Assembly (NCBI RefSeq): GCF_030412965.1
Contig: NZ_JAUHJQ010000007.1
Coordinates: 148,930-212,929, forward strand
Direction of reading: 5' to 3'
From: Nocardioides oceani
GTDB lineage: Bacteria > Actinomycetota > Actinomycetes > Propionibacteriales > Nocardioidaceae
Length of the DNA: 64,000 bases
Translations under genes and position numbers: made by a program
The notes under the pieces: model-generated
What the model was told of the DNA's origin: nothing
Seen by the model: the letters and a program-made list of their open reading frames with translations, nothing else
Databases searched by the model: none
Part shown: positions 34,184-42,355 of the stretch, piece after piece
How positions within the stretch are numbered: the first letter of the stretch is position 1
Layout: every line of letters starts with the position of its first letter

Positions 34184-35623
34184 TCAGTGCGTCGGCCGGC
34201 TGAGCCGGTCGAGGAAGGTGACGAGCAGCGCCTCGCGCATGGCGGGGGAGGCCAGGTCGAGCATCGCGTTGACCTCCGCCATCCGCTCGGGGAGCGCGAG
34301 CGAGCCGTCGGCCCCTTCGCCGACGAGGCCGGAGGCCGCGAGCAGCCCGTCGAAGTCGGCGTCGGTCAGGGCGGCGGGGTCGAGGGAGCGGATGTAGTCC
34401 GCGACGCCCGCGTCGACAGCCACCGGGCCGGCCGCCACGGCGGCGGCGACGGAGGCGCGCAGCGCGACGAGGAAGTCGTCGACGCCGCTCAGCGTCGCCG
34501 CGCTCACCGACAGGTGGATCGTCGGCGGCTGGTCGCCGTAGGACATCTGCGGCTGGACGTACCACCCGCGGGTGGTCATCTCGTCGCAGACGGTGAACGC
34601 GTCGCAGCTGGCGTCGGTGACGAGCGCGACGAGCGTGGAGTCCGGGGTGACGACCAGCCGCAGCGCGGCGATGTCGGCGACCCCTGCCACGATCCGGTCC
34701 ACGGCCTCGAGGACGTCGGCGGTCAGGCGCTCGTAGCCGTCGTCGCCGAGGGTCCGCACGACCGCCCAGGCGCCCGCGGTGGGGCCGCCCGAGCGGGTGG
34801 ACTGCATCGTCGGGTTGAGCATCGTGTAGCCCGGCCAGGCGGCGGAGGCGAACAGCTGGGGACGACGCAGCGCCGGGGTCCGGTGCAGCAGGAGGGAGGT
34901 GCCCTTGGGGGCGTAGGCGTACTTGTGTAGGTCGACGCTGATCGAGGTCACGCCGTCGACGGCGAAGGTCCAGGGCGGCACGGCGCGGCCCAGGCGCGCG
35001 GCGTACGGCAGCACCCAGCCGCCGATGCAGGCGTCGACGTGGCAGCGGATCCCGCGTGCGCTCGCGAGCGCGGCCAGCTCGGTGACGGGGTCGACGACGC
35101 CGTGCGCGTACGACGGCGCGCTGGCGACCACCAGCACCGTGCTGTCGTCGATCGCGGCCTCGGTCGCGGCGACGTCGGCGCGGAAGTCCGCACCCACCGG
35201 GATCAGGCGCGCCTCCACGCCGAAGTAGTGAGCCGCCTTGTGGAACGCCGCGTGGGCCGTCGCGGGGAGGACCATGCTCGGCCGCTCGACCTGCGGGTGG
35301 GCGTCGCGCGCGGTCTGCACCGCGAGCAGCACCGACTCGGTGCCGCCGGAGGTGACCGAGCCGCGGACGGTGTCCGGCGCGTCCAGCAGCCGGGCGGCGA
35401 AGCCGACCAGGTCGTTCTCCATGCGCAGCAGGCTGGGGAAGGCGGTCGGGTCGAGCCCGTTGGAGCCGGCGTACGCCGCCACCGCCTCGCGACCGACCCG
35501 GTCGACCTCCGCGAGCCCGGAGTCGTAGACGTAGGCCAACGTGCGCCCGCCGTGCACGGGCAGGTCGGCCTGCTGCAGCGAGCGCAGCTGGCCCAGCACG
35601 TCGGGGTCGTGGGTGGCGGTCAT
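34184..35623 (-). CDS. PLP-dependent lyase/decarboxylase (sphingosine-1-phosphate lyase-like)
   Basis: A 479-residue fold-type I PLP enzyme of the group II decarboxylase/sphingosine-phosphate-lyase superfamily. VTSGGTESVLLAVQTARD is the phosphate-binding region, HVDACIGGWVLPYA the Asp that contacts the pyridine ring, and SVDLHKYAYAPKGTS the Schiff-base Lys. These residues fit S1P lyase and tyrosine/glutamate decarboxylases alike, so an aldehyde-forming cleavage or a decarboxylation is likely. ATG 35623 overlaps the MFS stop (ATGA). The upstream transporter may import the substrate. Confidence 0.85.
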   Translation of the reverse strand: MTATHDPDVLGQLRSLQQADLPVHGGRTLAYVYDSGLAEVDRVGREAVAAYAGSNGLDPTAFPSLLRMENDLVGFAARLLDAPDTVRGSVTSGGTESVLLAVQTARDAHPQVERPSMVLPATAHAAFHKAAHYFGVEARLIPVGADFRADVAATEAAIDDSTVLVVASAPSYAHGVVDPVTELAALASARGIRCHVDACIGGWVLPYAARLGRAVPPWTFAVDGVTSISVDLHKYAYAPKGTSLLLHRTPALRRPQLFASAAWPGYTMLNPTMQSTRSGGPTAGAWAVVRTLGDDGYERLTADVLEAVDRIVAGVADIAALRLVVTPDSTLVALVTDASCDAFTVCDEMTTRGWYVQPQMSYGDQPPTIHLSVSAATLSGVDDFLVALRASVAAAVAAGPVAVDAGVADYIRSLDPAALTDADFDGLLAASGLVGEGADGSLALPERMAEVNAMLDLASPAMREALLVTFLDRLSRPTH

Positions 35624-36981
35624 GCGTCGACCTCCGCGGCGTCGAGGGTGTGGCGGGCGAGCCACGCCAGGCTCACCAGCACGAGCAGGGCGGGCAGCAG
35701 CGAGAACCCGAGGACGATCGCGGTGACCGCGGAGTCGGGCTGCGTGGCGGCGCCGTCGGTGGAGGACCGGTAGTCACCGAGCGCGAGCACCAGCGCGAAG
35801 ACCGCCGGGCCGAGCGCGAGGCCGAGCGTCTCGCCGGCGGTCCACACGCCGGTGTAGACCCCGGCGCGGCCGCTGCCGGTCCGGCGGGCGTCGACGGCGG
35901 CCGCGTCGGGGAGCATCGCCATCGGGAAGACCTGGCAGCCGGCGTACCCCACCCCGGCCAGGCCGACCGCGGCGAAGACCACGGCGGGCGGCGCGACGTC
36001 GGCGAGTGCGGCGAGCGCGGCGCCGGCGGCGAGGAGCACCGAGGCGGCGACGTACCCGCGCTTCTTGCCGACCCGCTGGCCCAGCGCGGACCAGGCCGGG
36101 GTCAGGAGCAGCGCGGGGCCGACGAAGCAGAGGAACAGCACGGTCGCGGCGCCGGTGCTGTCGAGGACGTCCTCGGCGAGGTAGTCGACGCCCGCGAGCA
36201 TCGCGCCGGTCGCCAGCGCCTGGACGACGAAGGTGGTGAGCAGCAGGCGGAAGTCCCGCGCCGTGGCGACGATCCGCAGCTGGTCGCGCAGCGAGCCGGC
36301 GCCGGGGTGGACGGTGCCGACCGGGGCGCGGCGGGTGCCGAGGTAGGAGGCGACCACCCCGACGAGGATGACCAGCGCCATCACCACGCCCATGACGCGG
36401 TAGCCGTCGCGGCCGCCGACCGCGTCGCGGATCAGCGGTGCGGTGCCGCCCGCCAGCAGGATCGTGAGCGCGAGGATCGCGACCCGCCAGGTCATCAGGC
36501 GGGTGCGCTCGTCGTAGGACGACGTCATCTCGGCGGGCATCGCGACGTAGGGGACCTGGAAGAACGCGTACGCCGAGGCGCAGCCGAGGAAGCACACGAG
36601 CACCCACGCCGCCTCGAGGCCGGTGGCCATCGAGGGCGCGGCGAAGATCAGCGCGAAGCTCGCCGCCAGCACCAGGCCGGCGCGCAGGAGGAACGGGCGC
36701 CGCGGCCCGCGGGGGTCGGTGCTCCGGTCGCTGACCCGGCCCGCGATCGGGTTGAGCACGACGTCCCAGGCCTTGGGCAGGAAGACGATGACGCCGGCCA
36801 GCACGGCCGCGATCCCGAGGGAGTCGGTGAGGAACGGCAGCAGCATGAGCCCCGGCACCGTGCCGAACGCGCCGGTCGCGACCGATCCGGAGCCGTAGCC
36901 GATGCGCACGCCGCGGGGCAGCGCCCCGGGTGCCCCGGGTGCCCCGGGTGCGGTCGCCCGTGCGGTCTCCTGCGTGGCCAC
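35620..36981 (-). CDS. MFS transporter (GPH/MFS_2-like cation symporter)
   Basis: A 453-residue membrane transporter with about twelve helices, resembling the glycoside-pentoside-hexuronide/MFS_2 branch. An Ala/Pro/Gly N-terminus precedes VRIGYGSGSVATGAF and PKAWDVVLNPIAGRVSDRS, the helix 2-3 motif of that branch, followed by FQVPYVAMPAEMTSSYDERTRL cut here at its conserved Tyr-Asp-Glu-Arg. It lacks a soluble domain. GTG 36981 is chosen to begin ATQETARATAP just before the first helix; upstream frames overlap the hydrolase gene. It sits between the PHA-synthase-like hydrolase (1 bp upstream) and the PLP lyase (ATGA overlap). Confidence 0.8.
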   Translation of the reverse strand: MATQETARATAPGAPGAPGALPRGVRIGYGSGSVATGAFGTVPGLMLLPFLTDSLGIAAVLAGVIVFLPKAWDVVLNPIAGRVSDRSTDPRGPRRPFLLRAGLVLAASFALIFAAPSMATGLEAAWVLVCFLGCASAYAFFQVPYVAMPAEMTSSYDERTRLMTWRVAILALTILLAGGTAPLIRDAVGGRDGYRVMGVVMALVILVGVVASYLGTRRAPVGTVHPGAGSLRDQLRIVATARDFRLLLTTFVVQALATGAMLAGVDYLAEDVLDSTGAATVLFLCFVGPALLLTPAWSALGQRVGKKRGYVAASVLLAAGAALAALADVAPPAVVFAAVGLAGVGYAGCQVFPMAMLPDAAAVDARRTGSGRAGVYTGVWTAGETLGLALGPAVFALVLALGDYRSSTDGAATQPDSAVTAIVLGFSLLPALLVLVSLAWLARHTLDAAEVDA

Positions 36982-36982
36982 C

Positions 36983-38218
36983 TCAGCGCGCCAACGACCG
37001 GGAGCCGCCGGAGCCGTAGCGACGCGTCGGGTTCGCGCCGATCGCGTCCTTGTCGGCGGCGGTCTTCTTGGCGGCGGTCTTCTTGGCGGCCTTCTTCGCC
37101 GTGCCCTTCCGCGCGGTCTTCCGGGCCGGCTTCGCGGCGGCGGGACGGTCCGACCACTGCTCGAGCCACTCGTCGAGCACCTCCCAGGTGGTGCCGCGGG
37201 CCCGCCGGCCGGTGAGCATGCCGAGGTGGCCGCCCGGGACGATCTCGAAGCGGACCTCCTCGGAGGAGGACAGGTGCGGCAGCAGCGCGCGCACCGCGCC
37301 CACCGGCGCGATCCCGTCGGTGGCACCGGCGAAGACCAGCACCGGGGCGGTGATCGTCTCCAGCCGGATGGTCCGCTCGCCGAGCACGACCTCGCCGGTC
37401 TTGAGCACGTTGCCCTTCACGAACCGGTGGTAGAGCTGCCCGAACGTGCGGCCGGGATAGGCCGTCATGTTCGCGGTGAACCGGTCGACCGCCTCGAGCT
37501 GGGCGAGGAAGTCGGTGTCGTCGAGGTGGCTGGCGACCGCCAGCGGCTTGGTGACCATCTTCTGGAAGGAGCTGAGCTGGAAGGCCCAGCGCACCAGCGG
37601 CGTGGGCGCGCCGCCCATCAGCTGGTAGGCCCGGGTGATCGCCCCGCGCCCGTCGGTCGGGTTGAGGTTGAGCAGCGGCCGCAGCGGCGCCACGAGCGGG
37701 ACCTGGGAGACGTCGAACGGCGTGCCGACGGCCGTCAGGGACGCGATCGGCAGGCCGGCGTCGACGGCTGCGGCGAGCAGCGTGAAGATCCCGCCCAGCG
37801 ACCACCCGACCACGTGGACCGGCCGCCCGCCGGCGTGCCGCGAGACCTCCCGGATCGCGGCGGGCACGACGTCCTCGACCCAGTGCTCCATGCCCAGCGA
37901 GCGGTCGCGGAAGGACACCTGTCCGTACTCCACGAGGTACGTCGGCCGGCCGGTGGAGAGCAGGTGCTCGACCAGCGAGCAGCCGCGCCGCAGGTCGAAG
38001 CAGATCGCGGGCGCCGCGAGCGGGGTCACCAGCAGCACCGGGTCGCCCTGCTCGCGGACGGTCGCGCGGGGCCGGTAGTGGTACAGCTCGCGCATCATCC
38101 CCTCGTCGATGAGGGTCCGCGGCATCGGGCGGAGGTCCGCCAGCCCGCCGTAGAGCACCTTGTGCGCCACGTTGCCGGCCGCCGAGACGACCTGGTCGGG
38201 CTTGGGGACGAGGTCCAT
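36983..38218 (-). CDS. PHA-synthase-like alpha/beta hydrolase with histone-H1-like tail
   Basis: A 411-residue alpha/beta-hydrolase related to poly(3-hydroxyalkanoate) synthases. VHVVGWSLGGIFTL is the nucleophile elbow with Ser where true PHA synthases have Cys. The Asp is expected near VLVFAGATDGIAPV and the His in EIVPGGHLGMLTG. A Lys/Ala-rich tail follows (about residues 375-395: ARKGTAKKAAKKTAAKK) that resembles the nucleoid-binding tails of PhaF/phasin-like and histone H1-like proteins. The Ser nucleophile favours hydrolysis (depolymerase, esterase) over polymerisation. ATG 38218 lies 7 nt after TACGTT, a leaderless layout, and the MFS gene starts 1 bp after its stop. Confidence 0.8.
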   Translation of the reverse strand: MDLVPKPDQVVSAAGNVAHKVLYGGLADLRPMPRTLIDEGMMRELYHYRPRATVREQGDPVLLVTPLAAPAICFDLRRGCSLVEHLLSTGRPTYLVEYGQVSFRDRSLGMEHWVEDVVPAAIREVSRHAGGRPVHVVGWSLGGIFTLLAAAVDAGLPIASLTAVGTPFDVSQVPLVAPLRPLLNLNPTDGRGAITRAYQLMGGAPTPLVRWAFQLSSFQKMVTKPLAVASHLDDTDFLAQLEAVDRFTANMTAYPGRTFGQLYHRFVKGNVLKTGEVVLGERTIRLETITAPVLVFAGATDGIAPVGAVRALLPHLSSSEEVRFEIVPGGHLGMLTGRRARGTTWEVLDEWLEQWSDRPAAAKPARKTARKGTAKKAAKKTAAKKTAADKDAIGANPTRRYGSGGSRSLAR

Positions 38219-38228
38219 GGGCGGCAAC

Positions 38229-38249
38229 GTACCCGGGCGATGCGGGTAC
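38229..38249. promoter_or_regulatory. Operator candidate GTACCCG-N7-CGGGTAC
   Basis: Perfect 7-bp arms in the 41-bp divergent spacer. It overlaps the -10 TACGTT of the hydrolase operon (minus, 38226-38231) and reaches the TACCGC near the start of the FMN glutamate-synthase-like gene, so one protein could control both directions. The half-site TACCCG recurs at 9498-9509. Confidence 0.45.
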
Positions 38250-38259
38250 CGCACAGGAC

Positions 38260-39819
38260 ATGAGCTGGACCAAGATCGCCGCCGCCGGTGCCGCCGCCCT
38301 CGGGGCGGTCGCCGCCCACGACCTCACGCAGCGCAAGCACGCCATCCTGCGCAACTTCCCCGTGGTCGGGCACCTGCGCTTCACGCTGGAGCGGTTCGGT
38401 CCCGAGCTGCGGCAGTACATCGTGACCTCGAACGACGAGGAGCGCCCGTTCTCGCGCGACCAGCGCCGCTGGGTCTACGCCTCCTCCAAGGGCGAGAACA
38501 CCTACGTCGGGTTCGGCACCGACAACGACGTCGAGCGCAGCACCGGCTACCCCGTGGTCAAGCACCGGACCTTCGCCGGCCCGGGCGCCGCGACGGCGCC
38601 GCACGCCGAGGAGGGCGTCCGGCTGCCGATGGGCAAGGTGCTGGGCGGGCCGCGGGACCGCGCCAAGGCGTTCCGTCCCGGCTCGATCGTCAACATCTCG
38701 GGCATGAGCTTCGGGTCGCTCTCCGGCAACGCCGTGGAGGCGCTCAACCGCGGCGCGGAGATGGCCGGCTGCCTGCAGAACACCGGCGAGGGCGGGCTCT
38801 CGCCGTACCACCGCAACGGCGGGGACCTGGTCTTCCAGATCGGCACGGCGTACTTCGGGTGCCGCGACGCCGAGGGCCGGTTCGACCTGGCCCGGCTCCA
38901 GGACCTGGTCGCCTCCGCGCCGGTCCGCGCGCTGGAGATCAAGCTCTCGCAGGGCGCCAAGCCCGGGCTCGGGGGGATGCTGCCGGGCGCCAAGGTGAGC
39001 CCCCAGATCGCCGAGATCCGTGGCATCCCCGAGGGCAGGGACTGCGCCTCGCCGAGCCGGCACACGGCGTTCTCCGACACCGACTCGATGCTCGACTTCG
39101 TCGAGCTGCTCGCCGCCGAGACCGGCCTGCCGGTCGGCATCAAGTCCGCGGTCGGCGACCTGACGTTCTGGGACGAGCTCGTCACGCTGATGACCGCCCG
39201 CGACCGCGGGGTCGACTTCGTCAACATCGACGGCGGCGAGGGCGGCACGGGCGCGGCGCCGCTGGTGTTCTCCGACTCGGTCGCCTACCCGTTCCGGATC
39301 GGGTTCACCGAGGTCTACAAGCGGTTCGCGCGCGCGGGGATGCAGGACGAGGTCGCCTTCCTCGGCGGCGGCAAGCTCGGGCTCACCGAGAACGCGGTGG
39401 TCGCCCTCGCCCTCGGTCTGGACGGCATCCACGTCGGCCGCGAGGCGATGCTCGCCATCGGGTGCATCCAGGCGCAGAAGTGCCACGCCGACACCTGTCC
39501 GACCGGCGTCGCGACACAGGACCCGTGGCTGACCCGCGGGCTGGACCCGGAGCTGAAGTCGGTGCGCGCGGCGACGTACGTCAGGTCGTTGCGGCGCGAC
39601 CTGCTCAAGGTCGCCGAGGCCGTCGGCGTCGTCCACCCGGCGCTCATCGGTCCCGACGACGTGGACCTCGTGGACGGGACCCGATCGGCGGTGACGCTGC
39701 GCGAGGCGTACGGCTACGAGCCCGGCTGGGGGCTGCCGAGCCCGGAGCTGGCGAGCACCGTCGAGGACCTGGTGCTCGGCCGGTTGCCCGACGACCCGCA
39801 CCCCGCCGTGGCACGCTGA
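38260..39819 (+). CDS. FMN-binding glutamate synthase family protein
   Basis: A 519-residue protein matching the central FMN/synthase domain of glutamate synthase but without the glutaminase domain. One N-terminal hydrophobic stretch (AAAGAAALGAVAAHD) may anchor it. PGSIVNISGMSFGSLSGNAVEAL, NTGEGGLSPYHRNGGDLV, IKSAVGDL and NIDGGEGGTGAAPLVF are the FMN and substrate motifs (the first of these is quoted only by its ends where longer: PGSIVNISG to NAVEAL). CIQAQKCHADTCPTG supplies Cys residues for an Fe-S cluster. Stand-alone proteins of this kind are widespread and poorly characterised; true glutamate synthesis would need ammonia or a partner. ATG 38260 is divergent from the hydrolase operon. 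Confidence 0.87.
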   Translation: MSWTKIAAAGAAALGAVAAHDLTQRKHAILRNFPVVGHLRFTLERFGPELRQYIVTSNDEERPFSRDQRRWVYASSKGENTYVGFGTDNDVERSTGYPVVKHRTFAGPGAATAPHAEEGVRLPMGKVLGGPRDRAKAFRPGSIVNISGMSFGSLSGNAVEALNRGAEMAGCLQNTGEGGLSPYHRNGGDLVFQIGTAYFGCRDAEGRFDLARLQDLVASAPVRALEIKLSQGAKPGLGGMLPGAKVSPQIAEIRGIPEGRDCASPSRHTAFSDTDSMLDFVELLAAETGLPVGIKSAVGDLTFWDELVTLMTARDRGVDFVNIDGGEGGTGAAPLVFSDSVAYPFRIGFTEVYKRFARAGMQDEVAFLGGGKLGLTENAVVALALGLDGIHVGREAMLAIGCIQAQKCHADTCPTGVATQDPWLTRGLDPELKSVRAATYVRSLRRDLLKVAEAVGVVHPALIGPDDVDLVDGTRSAVTLREAYGYEPGWGLPSPELASTVEDLVLGRLPDDPHPAVAR

Positions 39820-39824
39820 CCGGC

Positions 39825-40625
39825 GTGAGCACCGGCATCGTCTTCCGTCCCCAGCTGCCGCCCGAGGAGCTCCCGGGGGTGGTGCGCGCCGCCGACGAGG
39901 CGGGCGTGCCCGAGCTGTGGCTGTGGGAGGACTGCTTCCTCCAGGGCGGCCCGACCGCGGCGGCCGCCGCGCTGGCCTGGTCCGAGCGGCTGCGGGTCGG
40001 CATCGGCCTGCTGCCGGTGCCGTTGCGCAACCCCGCCGTGGTCGCGATGGAGCTCGCGACGCTGGCGCGCCTCTTCCCCGGCCGGGTCGTGCCGGTGCTC
40101 GGCCACGGGGTGCTCGACTGGATGGCGCAGGTCGGGGCGGGCGTCGACTCCCCGATGACGCTGCTGCGCGAGCACACCGAGGCGGTCCGCGACCTGCTCG
40201 ACGGACGGCGGCTCGACGTGTCCGGGCGGTACGTCGCCCTCGACGGCGTCGCGCTCGACCAGCCCCCGGCCGAGCGGCCGCCGCTGCTCGTCGGCGCCCG
40301 CGGCCCGAAGACGATCCGGCTGGCCGGCGAGGTGGCCGACGGCGTGCTCATCGACCACACCGGCAGCGACCCCGACACGGTCCGCCGCGCGCGGGCGGTG
40401 GTCGACGAGGGCCGGTCGGCCTCGGGCCGTCCCGGCCGGGCCGTCGTCACCGTCTACACCGAGCTCGACCCCGCTGCGCCGGACCTGGCGGCCCGCGTCG
40501 CCGACCGGGTCGCCGAGGTCCGCGACGCCGGCGCCGACACCGTCGTGCTGCAGGGCACCGACGAGCGGCCCGACCCGCGGCCGCTCCTCGACGGGCTCGC
40601 CGCCGCCGGGTTGCTGCCGGGCTGA
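39825..40625 (+). CDS. LLM class flavin-dependent oxidoreductase
   Basis: A 266-residue luciferase-like monooxygenase-superfamily protein, probably F420- or FMN-dependent. The (beta/alpha)8 fold is visible as IVFRPQLPPEELPGVV, GVPELWLWEDCFLQGG, LRVGIGLLPVPLRNPAVVAME, PPLLVGARGPKTIRLAGEVADGV (first part) and the late DTVVLQGTDERPDP. The first third matches the F420-dependent methylene-H4MPT-reductase-like branch common in actinobacteria. GTG 39825 is five bases after the glutamate-synthase-like stop, so the two form an operon. The substrate is unknown. Confidence 0.85.
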   Translation: MSTGIVFRPQLPPEELPGVVRAADEAGVPELWLWEDCFLQGGPTAAAAALAWSERLRVGIGLLPVPLRNPAVVAMELATLARLFPGRVVPVLGHGVLDWMAQVGAGVDSPMTLLREHTEAVRDLLDGRRLDVSGRYVALDGVALDQPPAERPPLLVGARGPKTIRLAGEVADGVLIDHTGSDPDTVRRARAVVDEGRSASGRPGRAVVTVYTELDPAAPDLAARVADRVAEVRDAGADTVVLQGTDERPDPRPLLDGLAAAGLLPG

Positions 40626-40664
40626 GCCGGCGGGGCCGCCCGCCCGGTCACATCTCGGGGGAGT

Positions 40665-40732
40665 CCTGCACTTCTCAGGGGAGATCTGCCCCGATATGTG
40701 CAGGGGTCCCCGGTTGACCGGGGACTCCTGCA
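40665..40732. terminator. Terminator region with competing hairpins
   Basis: In the convergent spacer between the LLM oxidoreductase and otsA, a strong hairpin spans 40699-40732: TGCAGGGGTCCCCGG, loop TTGA, CCGGGGACTCCTGCA, 15 positions with one G-T pair. The upstream CCTGCAC (40665-40671) can instead pair with GTGCAGG (40698-40704), so CCTGCA copies at 40665 and 40727 compete for one partner. Confidence 0.6.
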
Positions 40733-40757
40733 GGCCGGGCCCAGTCCCCGGACCGCC

Positions 40758-42185
40758 CTAGGACCGCTTCGCGGGCCGGACGGCCTTGCCGTGGGAGCCG
40801 GGCACCTCGGCGAGGTCGGCCATGAACGCGTCGGCCCAGGCGGCGACGTCGTTCTGCGTGACGGTCTTGCGCATCGCCTTCATCCGGCGGCGGGTCTCCC
40901 GGTCGTCGGCGCGGTAGGCCTCGAGCAGGGCCGACTTCATGCCGTTGATGTCGTAGGGGTTGACCAGCCACGCCTGGCGCAGCTCGTCGGCCGCGCCCGC
41001 GAACTCCGAGAGGACCAGCGCGCCGGTGTCCTCGAAGCGGCAGGCGACGTACTCCTTGGCCACGAGGTTCATGCCGTCGCGGTACGGGGTGACGACCATG
41101 ACGTCGGCCGAGCGGTAGAGCGCGGCCATCTCCTCGCGCGGGTAGGAGGAGTGGAGGTAGCTGATCGCCGGGCGGCCGATCCGGCCGAGGTCGCCGTTGA
41201 TCCGGCCGACGAGGCGGTCGATCTCGTCGCGGAGGATGCGGTACTGCTCGACCTGCTCGCGCGAGGGCACCGCGACCTGGACGAACACGGCGTCCTCGAC
41301 GTCGAAGTGCCCGTCCTCGATGAGCTCGGCGAAGGCGCGCAGCCGGGCGTAGATGCCCTTGGTGTAGTCGAGCCGGTCGATGCCGAGGAACACCTTGCGC
41401 GGGTTGCCGAGCGCCTCGCGGATCTCGGCGGCGCGCGCGGCGACGGGCTCGGAGCGGGCCATCTCCTCGAAGCCGGCGGCGTCGATCGAGATCGGGAACG
41501 CCGCGGCGCGGACGGTGCGGCCGTCGGGGAGGTAGACCAGGTCGCGGTGGGTCTTGTGGCCGACGCGCTGGCGGACCAGGCGCACGAAGTTCTGCGCGCC
41601 GCCGGGGAGCTGGAAGCCGACCATGTCCGCGCCCAGCAGCCCCTCGAGCAGCTGGCGGCGCCACGGGAGCTGCTGGAAGAGCTCGGCCGGCGGGAACGGG
41701 ATGTGCAGGTAGAAGCCGATGCGCAGGTCCGGCCGCAGCTCGCGGAGCATCTGCGGGACCAGCTGCATCTGGTAGTCGTGCACCCACACCGTCGCGCCCT
41801 CGGACGCGAGCTCGGCGGCCTTCTCGGCGAAGCGGCGGTTGACCGCGACGTAGGAGTCCCACCACTCGCGGTGGAACTCCGGCTTGGCGACGAGGTCGTG
41901 GTACAGCGGCCACAGGGTGGCGTTGGAGAAGCCCTCGTAGTGGCCCTCGATCTCCTCGGGCGTCATCGACATCGGCACCAGCTTCATGCCGTCGGCCTCG
42001 AACGGCTCGAGGTCGGCGTCGGTGCCGCCCGGCCACCCGATCCAGGTGCCGTCGTTGGCCCGCATCACCGGCTCGATCGCGGTCACCAGACCGCCCGGGG
42101 AGGTCCGCCAGCCCGGCGTCCCGTCCGCCTGCTCCACCCGGTCGACCGGCAGTCGGTTGGCCACGATCACGAGGTCGGCAGACAC
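40758..42185 (-). CDS. otsA: Trehalose-6-phosphate synthase
   Basis: A 475-residue GT20 enzyme (from GTG 42185) making trehalose-6-phosphate from UDP- or GDP/ADP-glucose and glucose-6-phosphate in the cytoplasm. [12 protein letters not shown] is the N-terminal motif, [12 protein letters not shown] binds nucleotide-sugar phosphate, [18 protein letters not shown] is the acceptor region, [14 protein letters not shown] holds the conserved Arg and Lys of the donor site, and [18 protein letters not shown] the distal donor-binding loop. An alternative GTG at 42194 is 3 codons upstream. TAGGGT ends 7 nt before 42185, favouring that start and a leaderless message. The matching phosphatase otsB lies about 4 kb downstream on the other strand. 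Confidence 0.94.
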   Translation of the reverse strand: MSADLVIVANRLPVDRVEQADGTPGWRTSPGGLVTAIEPVMRANDGTWIGWPGGTDADLEPFEADGMKLVPMSMTPEEIEGHYEGFSNATLWPLYHDLVAKPEFHREWWDSYVAVNRRFAEKAAELASEGATVWVHDYQMQLVPQMLRELRPDLRIGFYLHIPFPPAELFQQLPWRRQLLEGLLGADMVGFQLPGGAQNFVRLVRQRVGHKTHRDLVYLPDGRTVRAAAFPISIDAAGFEEMARSEPVAARAAEIREALGNPRKVFLGIDRLDYTKGIYARLRAFAELIEDGHFDVEDAVFVQVAVPSREQVEQYRILRDEIDRLVGRINGDLGRIGRPAISYLHSSYPREEMAALYRSADVMVVTPYRDGMNLVAKEYVACRFEDTGALVLSEFAGAADELRQAWLVNPYDINGMKSALLEAYRADDRETRRRMKAMRKTVTQNDVAAWADAFMADLAEVPGSHGKAVRPAKRS

Positions 42186-42355
42186 GGTGCTCACCCTAGG
42201 GGAGTGCCCAACCCGCACCGGCGGCACACGGAGCGTCCGGCCCGCGGCGGCGCCCGGGCGGGGCCGAAGGGGAGCCGCGGGTGTCGGGCTGGCCCCACCC
42301 CGGTCGTCGTGCTGGCAGGATCGTGCCCGCCCCTCCGCCCGACCAGGGTGGAGCC

